NCBI RefSeq assembly: GCF_016863335.1
Contig: NZ_BOOR01000082.1
Coordinates: 1-44,238, forward strand
DNA: 44,238 nucleotides
Reading direction: 5' to 3'
Source: Planotetraspora thailandica
Lineage (GTDB): Bacteria; Actinomycetota; Actinomycetes; Streptosporangiales; Streptosporangiaceae
The translations under genes and the position numbers were made by a program. Of the stretch, positions 17,948 through 25,763 are shown one piece after another; positions within the stretch are counted from its first letter, which is position 1, and the number at the start of each line of letters is the position of its first letter. Below the pieces are notes generated by a model. It searched no databases and was not told the DNA's origin. It was given only the letters and a program-made list of their open reading frames with translations.

Positions 17948-18565
17948 ATGCCTGAAGACGTTACCGGACCACAGTCCGGTTCTGCAATACCGATCGAACT
18001 GCTCCGCACGCCACCGCCCAAGGAACGCGCGGACGCCGCCCGCAACCGGACCGCCATCCTCGATGCGGCCGCCGGCCTCTTCGCCGAACACGGCGTCGAC
18101 GGGGTGTCCATGGACCAGGTGGCGGCGGCCGCAGGCGTCGGCAAGGGAACCGTGTTCCGCCGCTTCGGCGACAAGGCCGGGCTGGCTGTCGCCTTGCTGG
18201 ACGACCGCGAGCGGACGCTGCAGGAGGCGATCCTGCACGGGCCGCCGCCCCTGGGGCCCGGCGCACCGGACGTCGAACGCCTCGCCGCATTCGCCGACGC
18301 CTACCTCGACTACCTGCTCAAACACCTGCCTCTGGTGCGCATGTCGGAGACCGCCGCCCCTGGCGCGAGGTACCGCATCGGCGCCTACCGCTTCTGGCAC
18401 CGCCACGTGGCGGTCCTGCTCCACGGCACGCCCGACGCCGAACACACCGCCCACGCCCTGCTCGCGTCACTCGCCGCCGAACACCTCACCGCGGTCCTGC
18501 CGGAACTCGGCGAAGAGCGCATCCGCGCCGGAATCGCCCGACTCTGGCGGCAGGCGATCTCCTGA
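17948..18565 (+). CDS. TetR-family repressor
   Basis: A 205-residue TetR-type repressor. The N-terminal helix-turn-helix (about 33-80) reads ILDAAAGLFAEHGVDGVSM, then VAAAAGVGKGTVFRRFGDK. The C-terminal helical domain would hold the ligand and dimer interface. The protein has no cysteine, so a thiol switch of the kind seen in persulfide-sensing regulators is excluded; a small ligand is more likely. The ATG at 17948 falls just after operator 1. Operator 2 lies inside its first codons. It probably represses itself and the rhodanese gene. Confidence 0.92.
   Translation: MPEDVTGPQSGSAIPIELLRTPPPKERADAARNRTAILDAAAGLFAEHGVDGVSMDQVAAAAGVGKGTVFRRFGDKAGLAVALLDDRERTLQEAILHGPPPLGPGAPDVERLAAFADAYLDYLLKHLPLVRMSETAAPGARYRIGAYRFWHRHVAVLLHGTPDAEHTAHALLASLAAEHLTAVLPELGEERIRAGIARLWRQAIS
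17964..17979. promoter_or_regulatory. TetR operator 2, inside the tetR coding region
   Basis: CCGGACcacaGTCCGG is a 16-base dyad whose inner 14 bases match operator 1 at 12 of 14 positions. The centres of the two sites are 34 bases apart, about three helical turns. Two dimers could therefore bind the same DNA face. Confidence 0.6.
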
Positions 18566-18631
18566 CGGCGCGCCACGGGAATCCGGATCATCCCGGTCTG
18601 TCGTAAGTCCACGATCTGACATCCTGTGCGA

Positions 18632-19384
18632 ATGCGGCAGGTCACCGTACTCGGTAGTTGTGGCGCTTTTCCGGAACCAGGCCGTGCCTGCAGCGGTTTC
18701 ACAGTGGACTGGGACGGCTACCGCTTGGTGCTCGACCTCGGATACGCCACGCTGCCGCGGCTGCTCACGCACTGGCCGGACGGTGCCGTCGACGCCGTCG
18801 TCATCACCCACGAGCACCCCGATCACTGCATCGACCTGCATGGGCTGTTCCGGATGCGGTTCTACGGTCACTCTGGTGGACCGCGACTGCCGTTGTACTG
18901 CCCGCCAGGCGTGCTCGACCGCATCAGCGGCCTCGAACCCGACGTCGACCTGCACGCGGTCTTCGAAGTGCATCCGCTGCCCGGCAGTTATCGGGTGGGG
19001 CCGTTCGACCTGACAGGACTGTCGCTCCCGCATTACGTGCCGAACGCGGGCATCCGCCTCCAGGCCGACGGGATCACCGTGGCCTACTCGGGCGACACCG
19101 GCCCGACCCCCGTGCTGGCCGAACTGGGCCGCGAGGCCGACTTGTTCATCGTCGAGGCCACCGACCGCGACGGCGAGACCGGCCGCCCCACACGCAATCT
19201 CCTGACCTCCACCGAGGCCGGTCACTGGGCCCGCCGAGCGGGCGCCCGCCGGCTGATGCTCACCCACTTTTGGCCAGGCAACGACCGAGCAGCCTCACTG
19301 GCCGCCGCCCAACTGGCGTTCGACGGCGACGTGCTTGCCGCCGAAGAAGACCTCGTCGTCATGCTCGGGACACCGGATCACTGA
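18632..19384 (+). CDS. Metallo-beta-lactamase-fold hydrolase (RNase Z-like)
   Basis: A 250-residue MBL-fold protein. The metal motif THEHPDHCIDL holds His60, His62, Asp64 and His65. Further ligands are in SLPHYVPNAG, YSGDTG (the bridging Asp) and LTHFWPGND. The N-terminal VTVLGSCGAFPEPG is typical of the RNase Z/AHL-lactonase-like branch. It probably hydrolyses a phosphoester or cyclic substrate with two zinc ions, but the substrate is unknown. ATG at 18632 is preferred; GTG at 18626 is in frame. It follows tetR on the same strand after 66 bases. Confidence 0.9.
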   Translation: MRQVTVLGSCGAFPEPGRACSGFTVDWDGYRLVLDLGYATLPRLLTHWPDGAVDAVVITHEHPDHCIDLHGLFRMRFYGHSGGPRLPLYCPPGVLDRISGLEPDVDLHAVFEVHPLPGSYRVGPFDLTGLSLPHYVPNAGIRLQADGITVAYSGDTGPTPVLAELGREADLFIVEATDRDGETGRPTRNLLTSTEAGHWARRAGARRLMLTHFWPGNDRAASLAAAQLAFDGDVLAAEEDLVVMLGTPDH

Positions 19385-19511
19385 AAGGCTATTCGCACCG
19401 TCGCGCGGCCCAGCCAGAGATGGTGTTCGCCCGCGGGTGCATATAGATCATGGGGTGATCTTCAGCGTAATGCGCGTTGCGACCGACCCAGGCTGCCCTC
19501 GACCGCGCCTC

Positions 19512-19871
19512 TCAGCGCAGGGCGGCTAGTTGGTCAGTGATCACGAAGCCTGGAAGAGTCAAAGGGCTATCTTGTACGAGAAAGACACCGCCACGAACGG
19601 CCGGGTTCCATCCATTTGCGAGGGCGTGATCAACGACCGCGCGTACGTCCCTTGGTGTCGGGAACGCCGTATCGGTTGTGCAGTAGCCCCACGGTCCGCC
19701 CTCGTAGGTCGAAAGTAGATCCGCCTGGAGCCTTCGGCTGTTCTTTCCTCCACCCCAGACCCGAAGACGTATATATCGCCGACAAGTGTCATCGCCTGTG
19801 GTGTGGCCGACCTGCGCCGACCAGACGAACATTTGTTGCCCAATTCGCAGTGCCCGCATCCTGGTCTTCAC
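19512..19871 (-). CDS. Hypothetical protein coupled to the SMI1/KNR4 gene
   Basis: About 119 residues, soluble, unrecognised. An N-terminal half with beta-strand-like patterns (RRYIRLRVWG) precedes a helical region (RDVRAVVDHALANGW) and a C-terminal strand (GGVFLVQDS). The GTG at 19871 has a good ribosome binding site (GGAGG, 7 bases upstream). An in-frame GTG at 19952 overlaps the stop of the SMI1 gene (GTGA) and would give 146 residues, but the added part does not look protein-like. Either way it is the second gene of a pair with the SMI1 gene. It could be an accessory immunity protein; no sequence proof. Confidence 0.6.
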   Translation of the reverse strand: MKTRMRALRIGQQMFVWSAQVGHTTGDDTCRRYIRLRVWGGGKNSRRLQADLLSTYEGGPWGYCTTDTAFPTPRDVRAVVDHALANGWNPAVRGGVFLVQDSPLTLPGFVITDQLAALR

Positions 19872-19948
19872 GTGGACGCCTCCGAAGACACCTGAGAGCC
19901 CTGATCGGTCCGACGGGCTCCGACGATAACTCGCGGGATGATCGGGAG

Positions 19949-20578
19949 TCACCGTAGGCCCACTGGCGCCGGAATAAGCGGCCTACCGTTGAGCGAACGG
20001 CAGTCCTCACCGAGGTCCCACCACAGTTGCCCGTCCAAGGTCAGGTAGGGAAACTCCCCGCGGACACCGCCTCCGAAGTGCAGGGCATGAGAGACGTCGC
20101 CCAGGTACGAAGCCAAGCTCGCCCACGAATCGGAGAAGTCGCCACCGCCACCGTGGCCTGCCCAACCGAGCCGACCGTGATCGGGTCCCGGACGCAGATC
20201 GATGATGTGGGCTTTGCCGTCGGCGCTCTCCGCCCAGGGAATCCACAGAGGATGCCACCACGGCTCGTCGTCCCAAGGCGGCACCACAAAGCCATCGTTG
20301 TCCGCTGCGGTCTCCATACAGATCTGCCAGTGCTCCGCAATACCCGACGCGGACAGCGGTGCCGACTCCGGCAACAAGCTGCTCCAACCGCTCAGCCCGT
20401 CATGACACTTCAACGACTCCTTCAGCTCATCGGGGAGCCGTATGCCAAGCACATGCTGCGCAGACTCCAACGCTTCTGCGGTCACCGGAGGATTGAGCAT
20501 CGCCAGAGCGGCCGGCGCATGCGCCGCCAGCCAGTCGTCGATTCGGCGCCACGACGACGACACCGTGCCCTCACTCAT
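19949..20578 (-). CDS. SMI1/KNR4-family protein
   Basis: A 209-residue SMI1/KNR4-superfamily protein. Diagnostic parts are the N-terminal helix WRRIDDWLAAHAPA, then VTAEALESAQHVLGIRLPDELKESL, the HDGLSGW turn, and WWHPLWIPWAESADG-like tryptophan-rich strands. The fold occurs in immunity proteins of polymorphic toxin systems and in regulators. The ATG at 20578 is preferred to 20629. No toxin is adjacent. Confidence 0.85.
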   Translation of the reverse strand: MSEGTVSSSWRRIDDWLAAHAPAALAMLNPPVTAEALESAQHVLGIRLPDELKESLKCHDGLSGWSSLLPESAPLSASGIAEHWQICMETAADNDGFVVPPWDDEPWWHPLWIPWAESADGKAHIIDLRPGPDHGRLGWAGHGGGGDFSDSWASLASYLGDVSHALHFGGGVRGEFPYLTLDGQLWWDLGEDCRSLNGRPLIPAPVGLR

Positions 20579-20692
20579 GCGGCCATGGTGGGGCCTATAT
20601 GCGGACAGGGCAAAGATGACCGGATACATGATTTCGGGCCCTGATGGTTTCCGGGCTGTTCGATCTCAGCGGCGGCATGGCCCGAAGCCTCC

Positions 20693-20706
20693 TTACGGAG
20701 CCGTAA
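20693..20706. promoter_or_regulatory. Dyad upstream of the APH-type kinase gene
   Basis: TTACGG-AG-CCGTAA, a perfect 6-2-6 dyad 42 bases upstream of the kinase start. It may be an operator or sit in the promoter spacer. The regulator is unknown. Confidence 0.35.
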
Positions 20707-20748
20707 ACATGTTGCAGGAGCAGACCGCGACGCGTAACGCTGCCCGGC

Positions 20749-21651
20749 GTGAAGATGCATGCCGACCAGCTGACGGTGTCACCGGAGACAGTGCGCACAT
20801 TGGTAGATGCGCAGTTCCCTGAGTGGCGGAGTCTGCCCATCACGGGCATCGCTCCCCATGGGACGGTCAACGCCATCTTCCGCATAGGCACCCACTTCAC
20901 GGCTCGGTTCCCTCTGCAGCCCGGGAATGTCGACTCGACGCGGCGCTGGCTGGAATCCGAAGCGGAGGCGGCCCGCGAGCTGATAGGTCGCACGCGGTTT
21001 CCCACGCCTGAGCCGGTCGTGCTTGGTGAACCGGGCGCGGGATACCCGCTTCCATGGGCGGTTCAGACGTGGTTGCCCGGCGCCATGGCCACCGATGAGG
21101 ACCCGGGCGAATCCATCGCGTTCGCCCACGACCTGGCCGATCTCATCAATGACCTGCGCGCTGTCGGGACGCGTGGCCGTACGTTTGCCGGCAAGGGGCG
21201 GGGAGGCGACCTTCACTCCCATGACGCGTGGATGGAGACCTGTTTCAAGCACAGCGAACGACTCCTGGACGTTCGCCGGCTTCGCCAGGTGTGGAAAAAC
21301 CTTCGAAGTCTGCCGCGCGAAGCTGCCGACGTGATGACCCACGGTGATCTCATTCCCGGCAACGTGCTCGTGTCCGCCGGTCGGCTGGCCGGGATTCTTG
21401 ACGTCGGCGGCTTCGGACCGGCCGACCCTGCTCTCGATCTTGTCAGTGCCTGGCATCTGCTTGAGGCTGCGCCCCGGCAGGTGCTCCGCTTCGACCTCGA
21501 GTGCGACGACCTCGAATGGGAGCGAGGCAAAGCCTGGGCCTTCGAACAGGCGATGGGGCTCGTCTGGTACTACCTCGAAACCAACCCGGCTATGAGCCGG
21601 ATGGGCCGCCGCACCCTGGAACGCATCCTGGCAGACGAATCGTTCTCCTGA
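20749..21651 (+). CDS. Aminoglycoside phosphotransferase-family kinase
   Basis: A 300-residue APH/choline-kinase-fold protein. The catalytic Brenner motif is HGDLIPGNVL (198-207) with Asp200 and Asn205. The magnesium site ILDVGGFG has Asp218. The N lobe has an invariant-type region RFPLQPGN in place of the usual ATP-lysine strand. It may phosphorylate an antibiotic, macrolide or small hydroxylated metabolite; the family does not fix the substrate. GTG at 20749 or ATG at 20755 could be the start, neither with a strong binding site. Confidence 0.88.
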   Translation: MKMHADQLTVSPETVRTLVDAQFPEWRSLPITGIAPHGTVNAIFRIGTHFTARFPLQPGNVDSTRRWLESEAEAARELIGRTRFPTPEPVVLGEPGAGYPLPWAVQTWLPGAMATDEDPGESIAFAHDLADLINDLRAVGTRGRTFAGKGRGGDLHSHDAWMETCFKHSERLLDVRRLRQVWKNLRSLPREAADVMTHGDLIPGNVLVSAGRLAGILDVGGFGPADPALDLVSAWHLLEAAPRQVLRFDLECDDLEWERGKAWAFEQAMGLVWYYLETNPAMSRMGRRTLERILADESFS

Positions 21652-21683
21652 GCCCAAGCACCGGATCGCAGCGGCGATGAACG

Positions 21684-22427
21684 TCAGGTACGGGAGAGCT
21701 GATCTCGGATCAAGGCGTCGAGTCGTCGCCACGCCGGGGATGAGGCGTTCACCGCTCCTTGGATCAGTGCCGGGATCTCAGAGTTGGTGTTCTGCCCAGG
21801 AAGATCGGCGGATCCGTATCGTTCCAGGGTCGCACGGACGACGCGTCGGGCGAGGTCGTCGATGCGGGGGTCATGCGGATCGAGGTCATGGGCGCGGTCG
21901 TAGTCGAGGTACATCTGACGTAGCGCGGGATCGGTGAGGGCCTGGGCCTGGTCGTGGAACAACTCGACAGCGGTGTCGGGGTGGGTGGCGAAGACCAGAA
22001 TCCACAGGTCGGTCTCAAGGGCGACCCATCGCGGGCTGAACCCGAGTTCGGGCAGCCGCTCGAGGTGGCCGGCGACTTCGGGTGGAAGCATCTGGAGGCG
22101 CCCTGCCGCGAGCCCTCGCAGCCGCCGCTGGGTTTCTCGTAAGCCTCGAATTCGGGCGGTGAGGTCGGTGTCCACCTGATGGAGAGCTTCTCGGAAGCCC
22201 TCATCGGAGGCTGCGCGAAGTTCCCTGATGCGGGCCAGTGGGACCCCGGCTTCGGCCAAGGTGCGGATCTTGATCAGGTCTATGGCGTGCTGGGCGGTGT
22301 AACGCCGGTAACCGGAGGAGTCACGGTCGGGCTCAGGAAGCAGCCCCTTGTCGTGGTAGACCCGAATCGTCTTGATCGAAACGCCGGCGTACTTGGCCAG
22401 CCGGCCGATGGTGATCATCGCGTCCAT
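21684..22427 (-). CDS. MerR-family regulator with C-terminal effector domain
   Basis: A 247-residue MerR-type regulator. The winged helix occupies 1-75: ITIGRLAKYAGVSIKTIRVYH, then GYRRY, then the dimerisation coil from about 80. The C-terminal 150 residues are helical and resemble the TipAS-like antibiotic-binding or effector part; there are no metal-binding cysteines. ATG at 22427 lies only 2 bases after GGAGG, and ATG at 22418 lies 11 after, so the start is uncertain. A dyad of the MerR type stands just upstream. A drug or metabolite sensor is inferred. Confidence 0.9.
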   Translation of the reverse strand: MDAMITIGRLAKYAGVSIKTIRVYHDKGLLPEPDRDSSGYRRYTAQHAIDLIKIRTLAEAGVPLARIRELRAASDEGFREALHQVDTDLTARIRGLRETQRRLRGLAAGRLQMLPPEVAGHLERLPELGFSPRWVALETDLWILVFATHPDTAVELFHDQAQALTDPALRQMYLDYDRAHDLDPHDPRIDDLARRVVRATLERYGSADLPGQNTNSEIPALIQGAVNASSPAWRRLDALIRDQLSRT

Positions 22428-22440
22428 GTCCTCCCGCTTG

Positions 22441-22461
22441 ACCTTGCCCTAAGGGCAGGGT
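22441..22461. promoter_or_regulatory. MerR-type dyad between the MerR gene and a small ORF
   Basis: ACCTTGCCC-TAA-GGGCAGGGT: 9-base arms with one mismatch and a 3-base centre. It overlaps a TTGACC -35-like hexamer at 22438, in the 48-base gap between divergent genes. This placement in a promoter spacer is typical of MerR sites. I see no good -10 for the rightward gene. Confidence 0.65.
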
Positions 22462-22475
22462 TGCAGCATGTGGCC

Positions 22476-22751
22476 ATGGCGAACATAGACCCTGACCGAG
22501 ACACCCTCCGCGCACTGGCCGACGAGGGCAACGAGACGGCCCTGGACCGCCTGGCCGACCTTGCCGATGCTCGCGGTGACCTCGAAGAGCTGAGCGACCT
22601 GCTGGACGAGGGCTGCATGTGGGCGGGGCACCTGCTCACGCGACGCGCGGTCACGGCGGGTGACCTGCGTGAACTGCAGCGGCTGTGGGACGCCGGCTGC
22701 GACGAGGCCGGCCACGAGCTGGAACGGATGATCGCCGCGCCAATCGACTAG
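22476..22751 (+). CDS. Small alpha-helical repeat protein (Leu/Asp-rich)
   Basis: A 91-residue protein of short helical repeats. It has repeated units LRALADEGNETALDRL, LADARGDLEELSDLLDEG and AVTAGDLRELQRLWDAG, resembling the Sel1/TPR-like short repeats widespread in actinomycetes. It is probably a protein-binding scaffold with no enzymatic residues. ATG at 22476; a GTG at 22470 is in frame. It is transcribed away from the MerR gene, and the dyad at 22441 is in its promoter position. Confidence 0.7.
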   Translation: MANIDPDRDTLRALADEGNETALDRLADLADARGDLEELSDLLDEGCMWAGHLLTRRAVTAGDLRELQRLWDAGCDEAGHELERMIAAPID

Positions 22752-22770
22752 CGGAAGAATGTCGGAGGGA

Positions 22771-22798
22771 TGTCGAGAACGGCGCGTACCGCTCCGTC
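22771..22798 (+). promoter_or_regulatory. Predicted ECF42-type promoter
   Basis: TGTCGA (22771-22776), 18 bases, CGTC (22795-22798). This matches the motif described for ECF42 sigma factors, TGTCGA at -35 and CGA/TC at -10 (recalled, not looked up). It is 53 bases upstream of the DGPF gene and predicts that the sigma factor drives its own operon. Confidence 0.65.
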
Positions 22799-22850
22799 TG
22801 CAGGGTGACAGCGCGCCGACGGGGTGCGCGGACCGGAAGGGATTCCCGAG

Positions 22851-23213
22851 ATGAAGTACCTGATGCTGATCTACGGCAACCAGGAGAAGTGGAGCTCGAT
22901 CCCGGCGGAAGAATGGCCGGAGGCCATCGCCAAGCAGGACGCGTTCAACAAGAAGTACCAGGAAACCGGCGAGCTGCTGGGCGCGTACGGCCTGGCCGAC
23001 GCGGCCGCCGCCCGGCTGGTGCTTCGCAAGGACGGGGCCCCGGCCGTCACCGACGGCCCGTACCTGGAGACCAAGGAGTACATCGCCAGCTTCTGCCTGC
23101 TGGACTGCGAAAGCGAGGAGCGGGCGCAGGAGATCGCGGCGGACATGCCCTGGGCCGACGTCGAGCCGGTCGAGGTGTGGCCGATCCTGCACGAGGCCGC
23201 GGCCGACCTGTGA
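22851..23213 (+). CDS. DGPF/YCII-family protein, partner of the ECF sigma factor
   Basis: A 120-residue YCII-fold protein with the name-giving DGPY motif (AVTDGPYLETKEYIASF) and an MKYLMLIYG start. In ECF42 loci one or more such genes sit beside the sigma gene and are its main known targets; their biochemical role is unsettled. The ATG at 22851 follows a weak GGGATTCCCGAG. Its TGA overlaps the GTG of the sigma gene by 4 bases (GTGA, 23210-23213). The promoter at 22771 should serve both. Confidence 0.93.
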   Translation: MKYLMLIYGNQEKWSSIPAEEWPEAIAKQDAFNKKYQETGELLGAYGLADAAAARLVLRKDGAPAVTDGPYLETKEYIASFCLLDCESEERAQEIAADMPWADVEPVEVWPILHEAAADL

Positions 23214-24469
23214 ACCCGGATCGGGGCGTCGAGGACCTGCTGCGCGAGCTGGCGCCGCAGGTCCTCGGCGCGCTGGTCCGCCGGTACGGGCAGTTCGACG
23301 CGTGCGAGGACGCCACCCAGGAAGCCCTGCTGAAGGCTGCGACGTTGTGGCCCACCCAGGGAGTACCGGACAATCCCCGCGGTTGGCTGGTCACCGTCGC
23401 GTCCCATCGGTTGCTGGACGAGTTCCGCAGTGACCAGTCGCGGCGACGGCGGGAGGACGCCGTTTTCATGGCGGCGACCCCGCAGTCCGCGCTACTGAGC
23501 GCACCCGCGGACGCCGGGCTGGAGACGGACCGGGACGAAACGCTGACCCTGCTGTTCCTGTGCTGCCACCCCGCCCTGTCCGCACCCAGCCAGATCGCGC
23601 TGACGCTGCGCGCGGTCGGCGGTCTCACCACGGCGCAGATCGCGGCGGCCTTCCTGGTCCCGGAGGCCACCATGGCCCAGCGCATCAGCCGGGCCAAGCA
23701 GAACATCAAGGCGAGCGGGGCGTCATTCGCGATGCCGGAGGCCGCCGACCAGGCCGTGCGGGTCCGTGCCGTGCTGCACGTGCTGTACCTCGTCTTCAAC
23801 GAGGGCTACACCGCCACCACCGGACCGGAGCTCACCGCGCCACAGCTGTCGGACGAGGCGATCCGGCTCACCCGCCTGTTGCGGCGGCTGCTGCCGGACG
23901 ACGGCGAGGTCGCCGGGCTGCTCGCCTTGATGCTGCTCACCGACGCTCGCCGGCCCGCGCGTACCCGGCCCGATGGGAGTCTGGTGCCGCTGGAGGAACA
24001 GGACCGGAGCAAATGGGATCGCCGGCGCATCACCGAGGGGGTTGCGCTGATCACCGAGACCCTGCCCCGCGGCCAGGTCGGCCCGTACCAGCTGCAGGCG
24101 GCGATCGCCGCGGTCCATGACGAGGCAGAGCACCTCGACGCGACGGACTGGCCGCAGATCCTCGCTCTGTACGAACTCCTGGAACAGATAACGCCGAACC
24201 CGATGGTGACCCTCAACCGTGCGGTCGCCGTCGCCATGGTGCGCGGACCGGCCGCTGGGCTGGAACTGCTCGCCGTACTGGAGTCGGATCGACGGATGGC
24301 ACGCCACCACCGCCTGCTCGCGACCCGGGCGCACCTGCTGGAACTGGCGGGCGAACACTCCGCGGCGGCGGCCTGCTACCGGGAGGCCGCCGCGCTGGCC
24401 ACCAGCTTGCCCGAGCGCCGCCACCTGATCTCCCGAGCCACGCGGCTCGCCGGCAGATCGGCCCCCTGA
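23210..24469 (+). CDS. ECF42-type sigma factor with long C-terminal extension
   Basis: A 419-residue sigma factor. Region 2 is about 7-80 (DACEDATQEALLKAATLWP and WLVTVASHRLLDEFRSD). Region 4 is about 105-165 (LFLCCHPALS, LTLRAVGGLTTAQIAAAFLVPEATMAQRISRAK). A 250-residue TPR-like C-terminal domain then takes the place of a separate anti-sigma factor; no anti-sigma gene is present. The DGPF partner is directly upstream. This layout is the hallmark of ECF group 42. The extension is thought to be required for activity. The signal is unknown. Confidence 0.94.
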   Translation: MNPDRGVEDLLRELAPQVLGALVRRYGQFDACEDATQEALLKAATLWPTQGVPDNPRGWLVTVASHRLLDEFRSDQSRRRREDAVFMAATPQSALLSAPADAGLETDRDETLTLLFLCCHPALSAPSQIALTLRAVGGLTTAQIAAAFLVPEATMAQRISRAKQNIKASGASFAMPEAADQAVRVRAVLHVLYLVFNEGYTATTGPELTAPQLSDEAIRLTRLLRRLLPDDGEVAGLLALMLLTDARRPARTRPDGSLVPLEEQDRSKWDRRRITEGVALITETLPRGQVGPYQLQAAIAAVHDEAEHLDATDWPQILALYELLEQITPNPMVTLNRAVAVAMVRGPAAGLELLAVLESDRRMARHHRLLATRAHLLELAGEHSAAAACYREAAALATSLPERRHLISRATRLAGRSAP

Positions 24470-24491
24470 CCTCTGTCCGCCGGATACGTCG

Positions 24492-25499
24492 TCAGGGCGC
24501 GGAGGCCTGGCGCCACGCGGCGATGACGGCCTGTTCCTTGGTGGGTTCGATGCCCAGGGGCGGCCACTCAGGATGGGACGGGATCACCCGGCCCGCCTCG
24601 ACCACCCACCGCCAGGTGTCCGTCACGGTCTCCTCCACCGGACGGCAGCGCAGGCCGGTCGCCCGGGCCCGTTCCGTACCGGTCCAGACGAGCCCGGCGA
24701 GGTCAGGCTCGGGAGGGACCCATCCAGGCAGCTCGGTCCACCGATTGACGCCCGCCGCCTCGATGACCGGCCAGTCGGCCCAGACAAGCCTCGCGTCACT
24801 CCCGGTCGCGCCCACGACGGCCTCCAGCAGGCCGCGCATCGTCGTGTGCCCCTCGGGATTGACCAGGTTGACCGGCCCCGATACGCCCCCTTGAGCCGCG
24901 TTGAGAAGCCAATCGGCCAGATCCCGGACGTCGACGTACCGCAGCGGCAGATCAGACGGCCCCGGCGCCAGCACTTCGCCGCCCCGCTCGATCCGGAGCA
25001 GCCAGTACGGCAGACGGCCCATGTTCTCGTACGGCCCGAGAATCAGTCCTGCCCGCGCCAGCACGGCACGGTCTCCGAACACCTCCTCCACGGCCATCTC
25101 CCCACCCCACTTGTCCGGCGCGTAGTCGGCGCTGTCGCTGTGGGCGGACGCCTCGACCGTTGGCCAGGTCTCGTCCAGGCCGCGGGGCACGGGCGTCGCG
25201 TACACGGCCCGGCTCGACACGTACACGTAACGCCCCACCTGGCCGGCCAGGGCCCGCGCACTGTCACGGACCACCCGAGGCGCACCCGCCCAGGTGTCGA
25301 CGACGGCGTCCCACCGGCCTTCGGCGAGCCGGGCCAGGTCATCCGGGCGGAGCCGGTCCCCCGTCACCCGCTCGGCCCGCGGATGCGCCCAGCCGCCCAG
25401 CCCTCGGTTGAACGTCGTGACCTGCCATCCCCGTTCGACGGCCTTCGTCACAACCCAGCGCCCCACGAACGAAGTCCCACCGAGCACAAGGATTCGCAT
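24492..25499 (-). CDS. NAD-dependent epimerase/dehydratase family protein
   Basis: A 335-residue extended-SDR protein. The Rossmann motif is LGGTSFVG (6-13), and the first half has YVYVSSRAVY. The catalytic Tyr-x-x-x-Lys is likely DYAPDKWGGE (Tyr then Lys four residues on). A conserved PLRYVDVRDLADWLL follows. Such proteins act on nucleotide sugars or as atypical reductases (the GGTxFxG form is common in the latter group). The ATG is at 25499. It converges with the sigma gene across a 22-base gap. Confidence 0.9.
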   Translation of the reverse strand: MRILVLGGTSFVGRWVVTKAVERGWQVTTFNRGLGGWAHPRAERVTGDRLRPDDLARLAEGRWDAVVDTWAGAPRVVRDSARALAGQVGRYVYVSSRAVYATPVPRGLDETWPTVEASAHSDSADYAPDKWGGEMAVEEVFGDRAVLARAGLILGPYENMGRLPYWLLRIERGGEVLAPGPSDLPLRYVDVRDLADWLLNAAQGGVSGPVNLVNPEGHTTMRGLLEAVVGATGSDARLVWADWPVIEAAGVNRWTELPGWVPPEPDLAGLVWTGTERARATGLRCRPVEETVTDTWRWVVEAGRVIPSHPEWPPLGIEPTKEQAVIAAWRQASAP

Positions 25500-25763
25500 C
25501 GGGTGATTGTCGCACCGGAACGGACAGCGTATTGGCAGGGGTTGGGCGCCGAGATCGCAGCTGATCGTGACCGGCCGGTCGTCTGCCTACCGCGTCCGCC
25601 CGTCGTCGGCCGCTCGCCTTCACGCCGTCACGCTCGTGACAAGCAGCAGTGTTAGGCTCCGGCAGCCCGAGACGACCTGCCCCTCATATACAGAAATGAG
25701 AAATAGGTCCACCTGTGGGCGGCTTTGAGCATTTTGCGTATATTTCCATCTGAAAGGCAAGAC

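Noticed and set aside
24464-24497. A 7-base stem (CCCTGAC and GTCAGGG) between the sigma factor and epimerase genes.
   Set aside because: The loop is 20 bases and both arms lie over the stop codons, so it is a weak candidate terminator that chance could explain.
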